This document shows, in pieces, positions 1 to 6,116 of a stretch of DNA of 8,428 bases. Source of the DNA: Acidobacteriota bacterium (lineage in GTDB: Bacteria > Acidobacteriota > Vicinamibacteria > Vicinamibacterales > UBA8438); assembly GCA_005778315.1 (NCBI GenBank), contig SXOW01000095.1:1-8428 (forward strand). Direction: 5' to 3'. The notes beneath the pieces were generated by a model. The model was not told where the DNA came from, made no database searches, and saw only the letters and a program-made list of their open reading frames with translations. The first letter of the stretch is position 1. Each line of letters starts with the position of its first letter. The position numbers were made by a program, and so were the translations under genes.

Positions 1-814
1 CGGTTTCGATTTTCGTGACCGTCGCGTGGGTGACCACCTTCAGTCGGCCTGTCGCCTCGGCTCGCGGGATTGTCGTGACGGCCGGCGAGTTCTTCGCATC
101 GACGTGGCACCCCCCCTTGTTGCAGTGGCCGTGATACATGCATCCGGATCGGCCCTGATAGGCCTCGGAGTTGACCGCGGCGGGGCCGGGAAACGGCTGC
201 CAGCCGAGCGCTCGCGCCGAGTCGGCCATCCGGTTCAGGAACCCGGTCCAGCGCAGCGGCGGCATCGGGTAGTGGCGTTCGCGGGGACCTTCGAACGGGT
301 TCCCCTGCGGGTGCTTCTGGCCCCGCACGTTGCCCGCTTGGCCAGACACGCCGATCTCGTGTTCGACGCGGTCGTAAAACGGTTCCAACTCGTCGTACCC
401 GAACGGCCAGTCCTCAACCGTCGAGCCCGTCGGGATTCGCGATGCGCCGTAGCGTCGTATCGTCTCTGACGCCGCCCGGAAGTCCCACGGATTCAACCGC
501 CAACTCTGGGCCCAGTAGTGCAGCGTCGTGCCTCCGACCCCGTTCATCATCGGGTGGCTGCCAGCTTGGACGGCGGTCTCGGCTCGGGTGCGACGCGTGG
601 TTGGAATCTCGCTGGCGCATTTGCGGACCGCGAAGGGCCAGTCGCGCACGTTGTTGCGAATCTCGTCCGGGGCGAAGTCGTGCTTCGTGAGCCGGCTGCC
701 GGCCTCGAGTCCTACGACGTCGAGACCGGCGTTGGCTAGCGGCAGCGCCGCGACGCCGCCGGCGGCGCCAAGGCCAACGATGACCACATCGGTTCCGGGC
801 AGCCTAGTCGCCAT
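1..814 (-). CDS. GMC-family FAD oxidoreductase, gluconate 2-dehydrogenase large-subunit type (partial, N-terminal 271 residues)
   Basis: Flavoprotein dehydrogenase expected to oxidise a sugar, sugar acid or alcohol with FAD and pass electrons to a respiratory carrier. My translation starts MATRLPGTDV at 814. The Rossmann FAD site is VIVGLGAAGG (residues 11-20), followed by the acidic end of strand 2 at LEAGS (36-40). The GMC signature NGVGGTTLHYWAQSW lies at 91-105, and DWPFGYDELEPFYDRVE at 135-151 is typical of the gluconate/sorbitol dehydrogenase branch. Three cysteines (C225, C231, C236) precede HVDAKNSP. The C-terminal substrate domain with the catalytic His is beyond the left edge. There is no signal peptide. 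The start overlaps the end of the subunit 3 gene by 11 bases and has a strong ribosome site, so the two are probably co-translated. The family call is firm; the substrate is unknown. Confidence 0.93.
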   Translation of the reverse strand, partial: MATRLPGTDVVIVGLGAAGGVAALPLANAGLDVVGLEAGSRLTKHDFAPDEIRNNVRDWPFAVRKCASEIPTTRRTRAETAVQAGSHPMMNGVGGTTLHYWAQSWRLNPWDFRAASETIRRYGASRIPTGSTVEDWPFGYDELEPFYDRVEHEIGVSGQAGNVRGQKHPQGNPFEGPRERHYPMPPLRWTGFLNRMADSARALGWQPFPGPAAVNSEAYQGRSGCMYHGHCNKGGCHVDAKNSPAVTTIPRAEATGRLKVVTHATVTKIET

Positions 815-1547
815 GGTGCGTCTCCTTCCTGGTGTGACGCACCACCGCTTTCTCGAAGTTGTCGGAGTCGTAGGCGGAGCGGTGATTCGCTGCCAATTCG
901 CCCGCTTCGAGCGCCGTCTGGAGCGCCGGCGAGACCGCCGTCCGGACCCCCGGATACTTGATCAGGTCCCACCCGACGAAGTCGCGATTGCCGCCGTAGT
1001 AGGGGTCGCCAAACGTGCCTTGCAGCACGTGGTCTCGCACCATGCCGAAGAAGGCTCCGGAGCTACCGGCGAACCCGGCGCGGGCTCCGGTCGCCGCTCC
1101 GGTCTCGACGTCGATGAGCGCAGACACCTGGTCGACATGCGATAGTTGCCGGAACGGCGCGCCACGGGACGACCGGCAGTAGCGCTCGAACGCGGCCAAT
1201 CCGCTCCGGTAGGCCTCCCGGGAGCGAGACAACGCGCCCCCCAGGGCCCGGTCGATGTAGACCACTGCCCCCGCCGCCAGCGCGCCCGGACCCAGCTCGT
1301 CTTCCGGAATGAGCTGGTCGGCAATCGCCTCCAGGAGGTCTGCCTCGTCCGCGCTCAGGTGTTCGTAGACGACGCGGCCCGGAGCCCTCACTGTCGGCTG
1401 CACCTCGGCCGTTGCCGCGGGTCCCTTCGGGGCGACGCCCGTTGCCGCCGAGACGCCAACGGCGCTCGCGGCCGCTACCGCGCCGGCGGCGCCGGCGCCT
1501 CGGAGCAACGCGCGCCGGGAGATCGTCTTGGGTTGTTCGTCGGTCAT
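804..1547 (-). CDS. Gluconate 2-dehydrogenase subunit 3 family protein, Tat-exported (247 aa)
   Basis: Small partner subunit of membrane-associated GMC dehydrogenases, needed for export and maturation of the flavoprotein and for complex assembly. The chosen start at 1547 gives MTDEQPKTISRRALLRGAG, with a twin-arginine motif SRRALLRG at residues 10-17, an Ala-rich hydrophobic stretch to about 36 and a likely cleavage soon after. A longer frame opens at 1625, but it would place 26 polar residues before the Tat motif and lacks a good ribosome site; AGGGA lies just upstream of 1547. The diagnostic block GTFGDPYYGGNRDFVGWDL (177-195), followed by IKYPG, is the best-conserved part of this family, with FFGMVRDH just before it. 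Length is normal. It lies 37 bases after the PEBP-like gene and overlaps the GMC gene by 11 bases. The GMC protein lacks a signal, so it probably hitchhikes on this subunit through the Tat pore. Confidence 0.93.
   Translation of the reverse strand: MTDEQPKTISRRALLRGAGAAGAVAAASAVGVSAATGVAPKGPAATAEVQPTVRAPGRVVYEHLSADEADLLEAIADQLIPEDELGPGALAAGAVVYIDRALGGALSRSREAYRSGLAAFERYCRSSRGAPFRQLSHVDQVSALIDVETGAATGARAGFAGSSGAFFGMVRDHVLQGTFGDPYYGGNRDFVGWDLIKYPGVRTAVSPALQTALEAGELAANHRSAYDSDNFEKAVVRHTRKETHHGD
822..830 (-). promoter_or_regulatory. Ribosome binding site of the GMC oxidoreductase, inside the upstream gene
   Basis: The minus strand reads AGGAAGGAG, then seven bases, then ATG at 814. The site lies within the last codons of the subunit 3 gene, whose stop (806-804) is downstream of the GMC start. 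This arrangement fixes the GMC start and suggests translational coupling. Confidence 0.75.
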
Positions 1548-1584
1548 GGTGAATCCCTGGTTACATGGAGGTTCGGGACGCTGG

Positions 1585-2154
1585 CTAGAACCGCGTATAG
1601 ACAGGCACCAGGTCGCCTTGGCCAAGGATGTGGCCGTCCATGGCCTTCAAGAGGTCCTCGCGGTCGAGACCAGGCCCAAGGCCAAGCGGCTGATCAAGGG
1701 CATAGACCGTGAAGTGGTAGATGTGCGGCGTGCCGGCCGGCGGGGCGGGCCCACGGTAGTAGGGGCGCCGCCATCCATTCAGACCCTGCACTGCGCCGGT
1801 CAACGCCGGCGGCATCTGGGTCTCCGGCAGAATAGGGAGGCCCTCAGGCAGGCCATCAGCGGTGGCCGGGATGCCGTAGATGACCCAGTGCACCCACGGC
1901 GCTGGGTTGCCCGCCCCGAAATCCGAACAGAGAACCGCAATCTCGCGTGTACCGTCCGGGAGGTTGCTCCACGTCAGCGGGGGAGACAGATTCGGTCCGT
2001 CGGGCGTGTATTCCCGCGGCATCGTGTCGCCCGATGCCATGACCGGGCTCTCCACGATGATGGTGCGTGGTACCGCTTGCCCGGTGGCGGCCAACGGCGC
2101 CCAGCCCACGGTGGCTACCGCGTACAGGACCGGCATCCAGTGCGCTGTTCGCAT
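1585..2154 (-). CDS. Secreted YbhB/YbcL-like protein of the PEBP (Raf kinase inhibitor-like) family (189 aa)
   Basis: Member of the phosphatidylethanolamine-binding protein fold, a small anion- or lipid-binding beta protein whose bacterial role is mostly undefined. The start at 2154 is chosen because GAGGA sits eight bases upstream and gives MRTAHWMPVLYAVATVGWAP, a clear N-terminal signal peptide ending near ATGQA (23-27). An earlier GTG at 2190 adds 12 charged residues and has no ribosome site. Conserved PEBP elements are YTPDGPNLSPPLTW (49-62), CSDFGAGNPAPWVHWVIYGI (76-95), PYYRGPAPPAGTPHIYHFTV (131-150) and GHILGQGDLVPVY (174-186). Together these form the anion pocket with its Asp and His residues. 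It is followed after 37 bases by the dehydrogenase pair and is probably co-transcribed with it. The family is certain; the ligand is unknown. Confidence 0.93.
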   Translation of the reverse strand: MRTAHWMPVLYAVATVGWAPLAATGQAVPRTIIVESPVMASGDTMPREYTPDGPNLSPPLTWSNLPDGTREIAVLCSDFGAGNPAPWVHWVIYGIPATADGLPEGLPILPETQMPPALTGAVQGLNGWRRPYYRGPAPPAGTPHIYHFTVYALDQPLGLGPGLDREDLLKAMDGHILGQGDLVPVYTRF

Positions 2155-2162
2155 TGTCTCGT

Positions 2163-2167
2163 TCCTC
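2163..2167 (-). promoter_or_regulatory. Ribosome binding site deciding the PEBP-like start
   Basis: The minus strand reads GAGGA eight bases before ATG at 2154. No comparable site precedes the earlier in-frame GTG at 2190. The resulting protein begins directly with a signal peptide. Confidence 0.6.
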
Positions 2168-2214
2168 ACACGTCGACGCGTCGTGGCCACAGTGTACGAG
2201 CACGCGCGGCGCAG

Positions 2215-2255
2215 CGCTACGGTCTTTCGAGACGGCGCCCCCCCACGCCGTAGCG
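2215..2255. repeat. Inverted repeat with 8-bp arms between the orphan exported gene and the PEBP-like gene
   Basis: CGCTACGG at 2215-2222 is matched by CCGTAGCG at 2248-2255, with a 25-base G/C-rich loop. A small inner hairpin GTCT-TTCG-AGAC lies at 2222-2233. There is no following T-run on either strand, so it is not a classic intrinsic terminator. It lies 80-120 bases past the stop of the 2335-3018 gene and upstream of the PEBP-like gene, so it could affect readthrough or message stability. In DNA this GC-rich the repeat could be chance. Confidence 0.35.
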
Positions 2256-2334
2256 TCGTCGGCTCTTGGGGTCGACCAGGACGTGCGGCGATCCGGCTGG
2301 TGTTCGCGTTCGGCCGGTGCCTCCCCCGGATGAG

Positions 2335-3018
2335 TCAGCGCCCGAGAGGTCTGGAAAGCGGTTGGACACGCGGAACCAGAATACCGGGCGCGACGTACTG
2401 CATGGGCCGGCTTGATTCTGCGTAGCCGTTTCGTGCCGGTTCAGGACGAGGCGCCATGGAGCCTCGTTCTGGCGTGGCGTTGTCGGCCGACGGGGCGTGC
2501 GAGCCGCGGGCGCCGACGCCGCGCGCACGGCCTCCGGTCTCGCCACCGTGTTCGGACCAGGCGCGGCGGATGGGTTGGCCGAGATACAGCGGGGGCCCGG
2601 CTGTCGTCCCGTACACCCACGCCAGGGGAATGCCTCCGCCGGTAGACAGCCCACTGGAGGGCAGGTCTTGCCGCGGCGCCCGCTCCGCGTCGCCGTGAGC
2701 CACCATGCGAGGCGGCGGCGCAGGGGCCAGCGCTTCACGAAGCCGCCGTTCTAGCACGCGCTCCCGCTCGAGGGCGGCTTCCGCGAGCATGCGGTACCAG
2801 TTCGTGAGCGCGTCCGGCTGCCGCGCCTCCAGGAGCGCGCTCGCAGGAAGATCGGCTTGCGTGAAAGTACGCACAGGGCCGGTGGTTTGACTTCGAGCCG
2901 AGCGGGCAAGCCGGGCCACCTCGGCCAGTGGCTGTGCCTGTATGGCGACCGCTACCTGGAGGCTGGTCAGACTGATCAGGACGACCACGCTAGCGCGCCA
3001 GTACTGTCGACGAGTCAT
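2335..3018 (-). CDS. Exported protein of unknown function with a helical segment and Pro/Arg-rich tail (227 aa)
   Basis: No function recognised. The start at 3018 is chosen because GGAAGGG lies seven bases upstream; the ATG two codons earlier is too close to that site. The N-terminus MTRRQYWRASVVVLISLTSL followed by QVAVAIQAQP is a signal peptide with cleavage expected near residues 28-29. The mature part opens with PLAEVARLARSARSQ (30-44) and TFTQADLPASALLEARQ (51-67). From memory this resembles an 'LAEvAR…R-kvyTnDDL' segment found in many small exported proteins of Acidobacteriota; I could not check this. Residues 69-98 (DALTNWYRMLAEAALERERV onward) are strongly helical and charged, possibly coiled coil. 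The rest is rich in Pro, Gly and Arg, with one hydrophobic patch at IPLAWVYGTTAGPPLYLGQP (130-149). The last 40 codons have weak codon bias, so the C-terminal frame is less certain. It lies 124 bases after the DinB-like gene and 180 bases before the PEBP-like gene. Confidence 0.65.
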   Translation of the reverse strand: MTRRQYWRASVVVLISLTSLQVAVAIQAQPLAEVARLARSARSQTTGPVRTFTQADLPASALLEARQPDALTNWYRMLAEAALERERVLERRLREALAPAPPPRMVAHGDAERAPRQDLPSSGLSTGGGIPLAWVYGTTAGPPLYLGQPIRRAWSEHGGETGGRARGVGARGSHAPSADNATPERGSMAPRPEPARNGYAESSRPMQYVAPGILVPRVQPLSRPLGR

Positions 3019-3025
3019 CGGCATG

Positions 3026-3032
3026 CCCTTCC
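3026..3032 (-). promoter_or_regulatory. Ribosome binding site deciding the start of the exported orphan protein
   Basis: The minus strand reads GGAAGGG, seven bases before ATG at 3018. A second in-frame ATG at 3024 lies only one base from this site. The spacing therefore favours the 3018 start. Confidence 0.55.
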
Positions 3033-3044
3033 ATGCGGGTGAAC

Positions 3045-3061
3045 GGACCACTGGCTGGTCC
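3045..3061. repeat. Short perfect inverted repeat in the leader of the exported orphan gene
   Basis: GGACCA at 3045-3050 pairs with TGGTCC at 3056-3061 around a five-base loop CTGGC. In the minus-strand transcript the hairpin would end 12 bases before the ribosome site at 3032-3026. It could be an operator half-site pair or a leader hairpin. No T-run follows, so it is not an intrinsic terminator. Confidence 0.35.
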
Positions 3062-3142
3062 CGTGACTCAGGCGTCTCCAGTGTAGCGCGCATCACGTCC
3101 GTGGCACGCGCGAATCCCACTGACGCTCCGATACAACGCGCT

Positions 3143-3610
3143 CTACATATACGGCATGGGTGGCGTCTTCCCCTGGAGTCTGGCGTAGACTGTCAGCGCC
3201 CCGCGATGGTGCGCCGTGTGATCCGTGATGGCGCCGAAGATGGCCGCCCGCGGCGCGCCGCCCATCACCGGGCCTGCCGGCAGTGGCTGTCGCCATTCCT
3301 CGTCGGTGCGGCTGTCGATCGCCTGCTTCGCGTTCTCTACCGCCTTATTCAGCCAGGCTCGCCCTTCAGCGAGGGATTTGACCGCTCGCACCGCCGTCTC
3401 ATGCGCCCCGAAGTTCATGTCGAATCCCTCAGGCTTGAAGGCTCCCTCGATGAACCAGTCGATGGTCTGTGCCGCATGAGCCACCTGTTGCGCCGCCGTG
3501 AACATCCCGTCGGCTGGGCTGAAACCGGAATCTTCTTCGGTCAGTGCGCTGGTGCTCCGGTTGAAATACTCAAGGGCGGCCGCCAGTTCGGCCTGGAGTT
3601 GCTGTTTCAT
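3143..3610 (-). CDS. DinB/YfiT-like four-helix-bundle metalloprotein (155 aa)
   Basis: Member of the DinB superfamily, cytoplasmic four-helix bundles that bind a divalent metal through three histidines. Some members are thiol S-transferases (bacillithiol or mycothiol type); most have no known reaction. The protein starts MKQQLQAELAAALEYFNRST. The expected histidines are H45 in QQVAHAAQTIDWF on the second helix, and H131 and H135 in ITDHTAHHRGALTVYARL (128-145), which is the hallmark C-terminal HxxxHRG helix. Length is typical and there is no signal peptide. GGAAGGAGA at 3626-3618 lies seven bases before the ATG, and a sigma70-like promoter sits at 3687-3659. It is transcribed divergently from the DUF5916 gene. 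The 124-base gap to the next gene leaves co-transcription with the downstream cluster open. Confidence 0.9.
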   Translation of the reverse strand: MKQQLQAELAAALEYFNRSTSALTEEDSGFSPADGMFTAAQQVAHAAQTIDWFIEGAFKPEGFDMNFGAHETAVRAVKSLAEGRAWLNKAVENAKQAIDSRTDEEWRQPLPAGPVMGGAPRAAIFGAITDHTAHHRGALTVYARLQGKTPPMPYM

Positions 3611-3658
3611 CGCGCTCTCTCCTTCCAGCTTGAATTACGGGTGATTGCCAGGCAAGCG

Positions 3659-3687
3659 AATATAAAGCGAAAGATGGATCGAGTCAA
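3659..3687 (-). promoter_or_regulatory. Sigma70-like promoter for the DinB-like gene
   Basis: The minus strand carries TTGACT (3687-3682), a 17-base spacer and TATATT (3664-3659). Each box differs from consensus by one base and the spacer is ideal. This AT-rich island stands out in GC-rich surroundings. Transcription would start near 3652, giving a leader of about 40 bases with the ribosome site in place. Confidence 0.7.
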
Positions 3688-3717
3688 ACCCGAACGATTG
3701 TCTTCGCGCCGCTCGGA

Positions 3718-3746
3718 GCGACACGCGGACCGTCGCCGTTTATACT
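3718..3746 (+). promoter_or_regulatory. Candidate weak promoter for the DUF5916 outer-membrane gene
   Basis: TATACT at 3741-3746 is a good -10 box. At 17 bases upstream, GCGACA (3718-3723) matches four of six -35 positions. Transcription would start near 3753. The site lies back to back with the DinB promoter, with about 30 bases between the two -35 boxes. The weak -35 means an activator or another sigma factor may be involved. Confidence 0.35.
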
Positions 3747-3760
3747 TGCCGCGCAGAGCC

Positions 3761-3829
3761 ATGCGAATTACCGGGTATCGTGCGCAATCCTGGATCCAGA
3801 ATACAAGCTTTGAGGCGACCGTGACATGA
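3761..3829 (+). CDS. Possible 22-residue leader frame overlapping the DUF5916 gene start
   Basis: An ATG at 3761 opens a frame of 22 codons (MRITGYRAQSWIQN…). Its TGA stop overlaps the next gene's ATG as ATGA at 3826-3829. It begins about 8 bases after the expected transcription start and has no clear ribosome site, so it would need near-leaderless initiation. The ATGA junction is typical of coupled translation but can occur by chance. The peptide resembles nothing I recognise. Confidence 0.2.
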   Translation: MRITGYRAQSWIQNTSFEATVT

Positions 3830-6096
3830 AAGCAATCGGGATAGCAGGGGTGTGCATCGGTCTCGCGCCGGCGCTGGCGGCCGGTCAGGCTCAGCCGCCG
3901 ACTTCCTTTGCCCTGGCGTCGGACGTTCGCACGACCGTGGCGCGGTCCGTCGACGTCCCGCCGGTCGTGGACGGCGACGTGCTTGGGGATCCCGTCTGGG
4001 CCGGCGTGGCGGCTGCCAGCGACTTCATCCAGACCGCACCGAATGAGGGCCAGCCCGCGTCAGAACGGACCGACGTGCGGGTGGTGTTCACCGGTGACAC
4101 CATCTATTTCGGGATCGTCTGCTACGACCGTGACCCGAGCGGTATCATCGTCACCGACAGCCGACGGGATTCGTCGCTCGCCAGCAGTGACAGCGTCCAA
4201 CTCATTCTCGACACCTTCCTCGATCAGCAGAACGGATTCGTCTTCGGGACGAGTCCATCCGGCCAGGAGTATGACGGCCAACTCATCAACGAGGGGGCCG
4301 GCGGCAGCGGCATGGGCCGGGGCGGCACTTCGGTCGGCGCTGGTGGGGGATTCAACCTCAACTGGGACGGCGTCTGGCAAGTTCGGACCGCCATTACCGA
4401 CGTCGGGTGGACCGCCGAGTTTGCGATCCCGTTTCGCACCATCCGTTTTCCGCCAGGGCGTGACCAGACCTGGGGCGTCAATTTCCAGCGCAGCATCCGT
4501 CGGCGTAACGAGCTGGCGTACTGGTCGCCATTGCCGAGACAGTTCGACCTGTTCCGTGTTTCGATGGCCGGCCAGTTGGATGGCATCGAAGCGCCCGCAG
4601 GTCTGTGGCGCACGTTGCAGATCACCCCGTACGCGGTCGGCGGAGCGCTCACGCGCACTGAGGTCATCGACCGCGAGATCGAGACGTTCGGCGAGCTTGG
4701 CGGAGACCTCAAGTACGGCGTCACGTCGGGACTGACGCTCGACGCCACCGTCAACACGGATTTCGCGCAGGTCGAGGTCGACCAGCAACAGATCAACCTC
4801 GACCGGTTCAATCTGTTCTTCCCCGAAAAACGGCCCTTTTTTCTTGAGAACGCGGGCGCCTTCACGGTGAGCAACAGCGGCGGCGCCGCGTTCAACGACC
4901 CGAGCCAGACCGAGCTGTTCTTCAGTCGGCGGATCGGCATCGGACCCGGCGGACAGGCGGTGCCGATCCTGGCCGGCGCGCGGCTCTCCGGCAAGGTCAC
5001 CGACTCGACCACGTTTGGGCTGCTCAACATGCAGACCGACTCGTTCGGTGGTGCCACCTCAGCCAACAACTTCGGGGTGGCCCGTGTGCGTCAGGACCTC
5101 CCGAACCGCTCCAGCGTGGGCGCGCTGTTTGTCAACCGGCAGGCCACGGGCGATCTGGCGGGGAGCGATGATCTCAATCGCACCTACGCCCTGGATGGCC
5201 GGTGGGGGTTCGGCCAGAACGGATTGGTATCGGGTTTCGCGTCAAAGACCGAGACCCCGGAGCTCAATGGCGAAGACTACGCGTGGGACACCGCGGTCGA
5301 CTACAACGCGCAGGCCTGGCGTTTCCGCGCCGGCTACATGGAGATGGGTGACAACTTCAATCCGGAAGTGGGGTTCGTCCGCCGCACCGGGTTCCGTAAG
5401 GTTGACGGCGGCATTTTCTACACCTGGCGGCCCGACAGCCTGTTGAACATCCAGGAGATGCAGCCACACGTCACGTTCAATCGCTTCTGGAACTACGACG
5501 AAGGCTTCATCGAGAGCTCCCTGGTTCACATGGACAACCTGTGGGAGTTCAACGACAGTTCGGTGCTGGTTACGGCGTGGAATGTCCGAAAGGAGGGCGT
5601 GGTCGATCGGTTTTCGATTTCCGGCGTGCCGGTGCTGCCAGGCGCGTATGACTGGAACGAGGTGTCACTGAACTACAGCACCGACACTTCGGCGCCCTTT
5701 ACGGCCGGGTTCCGGTTTCAGGGCTCCGGTTTCTTTGGCGGAGACCTGTTGTCCTATGGCCCGTCATTCGGGTTCCGGCGCGGCGAGACCTTCAATGTGA
5801 CGTTGAATTGGAGCCGGAACGATATCGACCTCCCGCTTGGGCAGGTGATCACGAATCTGGTCTCCACCCAGATTGCCTACAACTTTTCGCCCCGACTGTT
5901 TGCTCAAAGTCTCGTGCAGTACAACGACAGCGCCGACCTCTGGTCCACGAACTTCCGGTTTGGGTGGCTCCAGGCGGCCAATACGGGGTTGTTCTTCGTC
6001 TACAACGAGTCTGCGGGCCTTGGGGACATCCCGCACACGAGCGCCGGCCGCAGCGTGATTCTCAAATACAGCTACCTGTTAGACGTCTTGCAGTGA
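3826..6096 (+). CDS. DUF5916-type outer-membrane beta-barrel protein with N-terminal CBM9-like domain (756 aa)
   Basis: Exported outer-membrane protein of unknown substrate. The N-terminus MKAIGIAGVCIGLAPALAAG is a signal peptide with cleavage near AAGQA. A carbohydrate-binding family 9-like beta-sandwich follows, about residues 40-235. It contains PPVVDGDVLGDPVW (45-58), VRVVFTGDTIYFGIVCYDRD (84-103), NLNWDGVWQVRTAI (177-190), WTAEFAIPF (195-203) and WGVNFQRSIRRRNE (216-229). A Gly-rich loop occupies 157-175. The DUF5916 signature is DATVNTDFAQVEVDQQQINL (306-325) followed by FFPEKRPFFLEN (331-342). The remainder has alternating aromatic/polar strands typical of a beta-barrel and ends in KYSYLLDVLQ. 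Such proteins are common in Acidobacteriota, Gemmatimonadota and Bacteroidota, and are sometimes proposed to take up glycans or metabolites. Its closest neighbours are divergent or convergent, so it is monocistronic. GAGG about ten bases upstream serves as a modest ribosome site. Confidence 0.92.
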   Translation: MKAIGIAGVCIGLAPALAAGQAQPPTSFALASDVRTTVARSVDVPPVVDGDVLGDPVWAGVAAASDFIQTAPNEGQPASERTDVRVVFTGDTIYFGIVCYDRDPSGIIVTDSRRDSSLASSDSVQLILDTFLDQQNGFVFGTSPSGQEYDGQLINEGAGGSGMGRGGTSVGAGGGFNLNWDGVWQVRTAITDVGWTAEFAIPFRTIRFPPGRDQTWGVNFQRSIRRRNELAYWSPLPRQFDLFRVSMAGQLDGIEAPAGLWRTLQITPYAVGGALTRTEVIDREIETFGELGGDLKYGVTSGLTLDATVNTDFAQVEVDQQQINLDRFNLFFPEKRPFFLENAGAFTVSNSGGAAFNDPSQTELFFSRRIGIGPGGQAVPILAGARLSGKVTDSTTFGLLNMQTDSFGGATSANNFGVARVRQDLPNRSSVGALFVNRQATGDLAGSDDLNRTYALDGRWGFGQNGLVSGFASKTETPELNGEDYAWDTAVDYNAQAWRFRAGYMEMGDNFNPEVGFVRRTGFRKVDGGIFYTWRPDSLLNIQEMQPHVTFNRFWNYDEGFIESSLVHMDNLWEFNDSSVLVTAWNVRKEGVVDRFSISGVPVLPGAYDWNEVSLNYSTDTSAPFTAGFRFQGSGFFGGDLLSYGPSFGFRRGETFNVTLNWSRNDIDLPLGQVITNLVSTQIAYNFSPRLFAQSLVQYNDSADLWSTNFRFGWLQAANTGLFFVYNESAGLGDIPHTSAGRSVILKYSYLLDVLQ

Positions 6097-6116
6097 GCCG
6101 TGCCGGCATCGTCGGG

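Noticed and set aside
2174..2183. CGACGCGTCG palindrome upstream of the PEBP-like start
   Set aside because: Short CG-only-biased palindromes are expected by chance in this base composition.
2191..2196. TACACT on the minus strand as a -10 box for the PEBP-like gene, with another TACACT at 3080-3085 before the orphan gene
   Set aside because: No credible -35 box is found at 15-18 bases upstream in either case, so neither is called as a promoter.
1528..2253. Plus-strand open frame of 241 codons opposite the PEBP-like and subunit 3 genes
   Set aside because: The minus strand encodes two well-recognised families here; the antisense product is Arg-rich and featureless.
2942..3829. Plus-strand open frame of 295 codons across the DinB-like gene and the divergent promoter
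   Set aside because: It is antisense to the DinB-like gene and runs through the promoter region. Only its last 22 codons are worth noting, as a possible leader.
4060..5069. Two long minus-strand open frames opposite the DUF5916 gene
   Set aside because: The plus strand carries a complete signal peptide, CBM9-like and DUF5916 motifs over this span. The antisense products have no recognisable features.
6097..6116. Terminator between the convergent DUF5916 and CYTH genes
   Set aside because: The 20-base gap contains only a short TGCCGGCA palindrome and no T-run on either strand.
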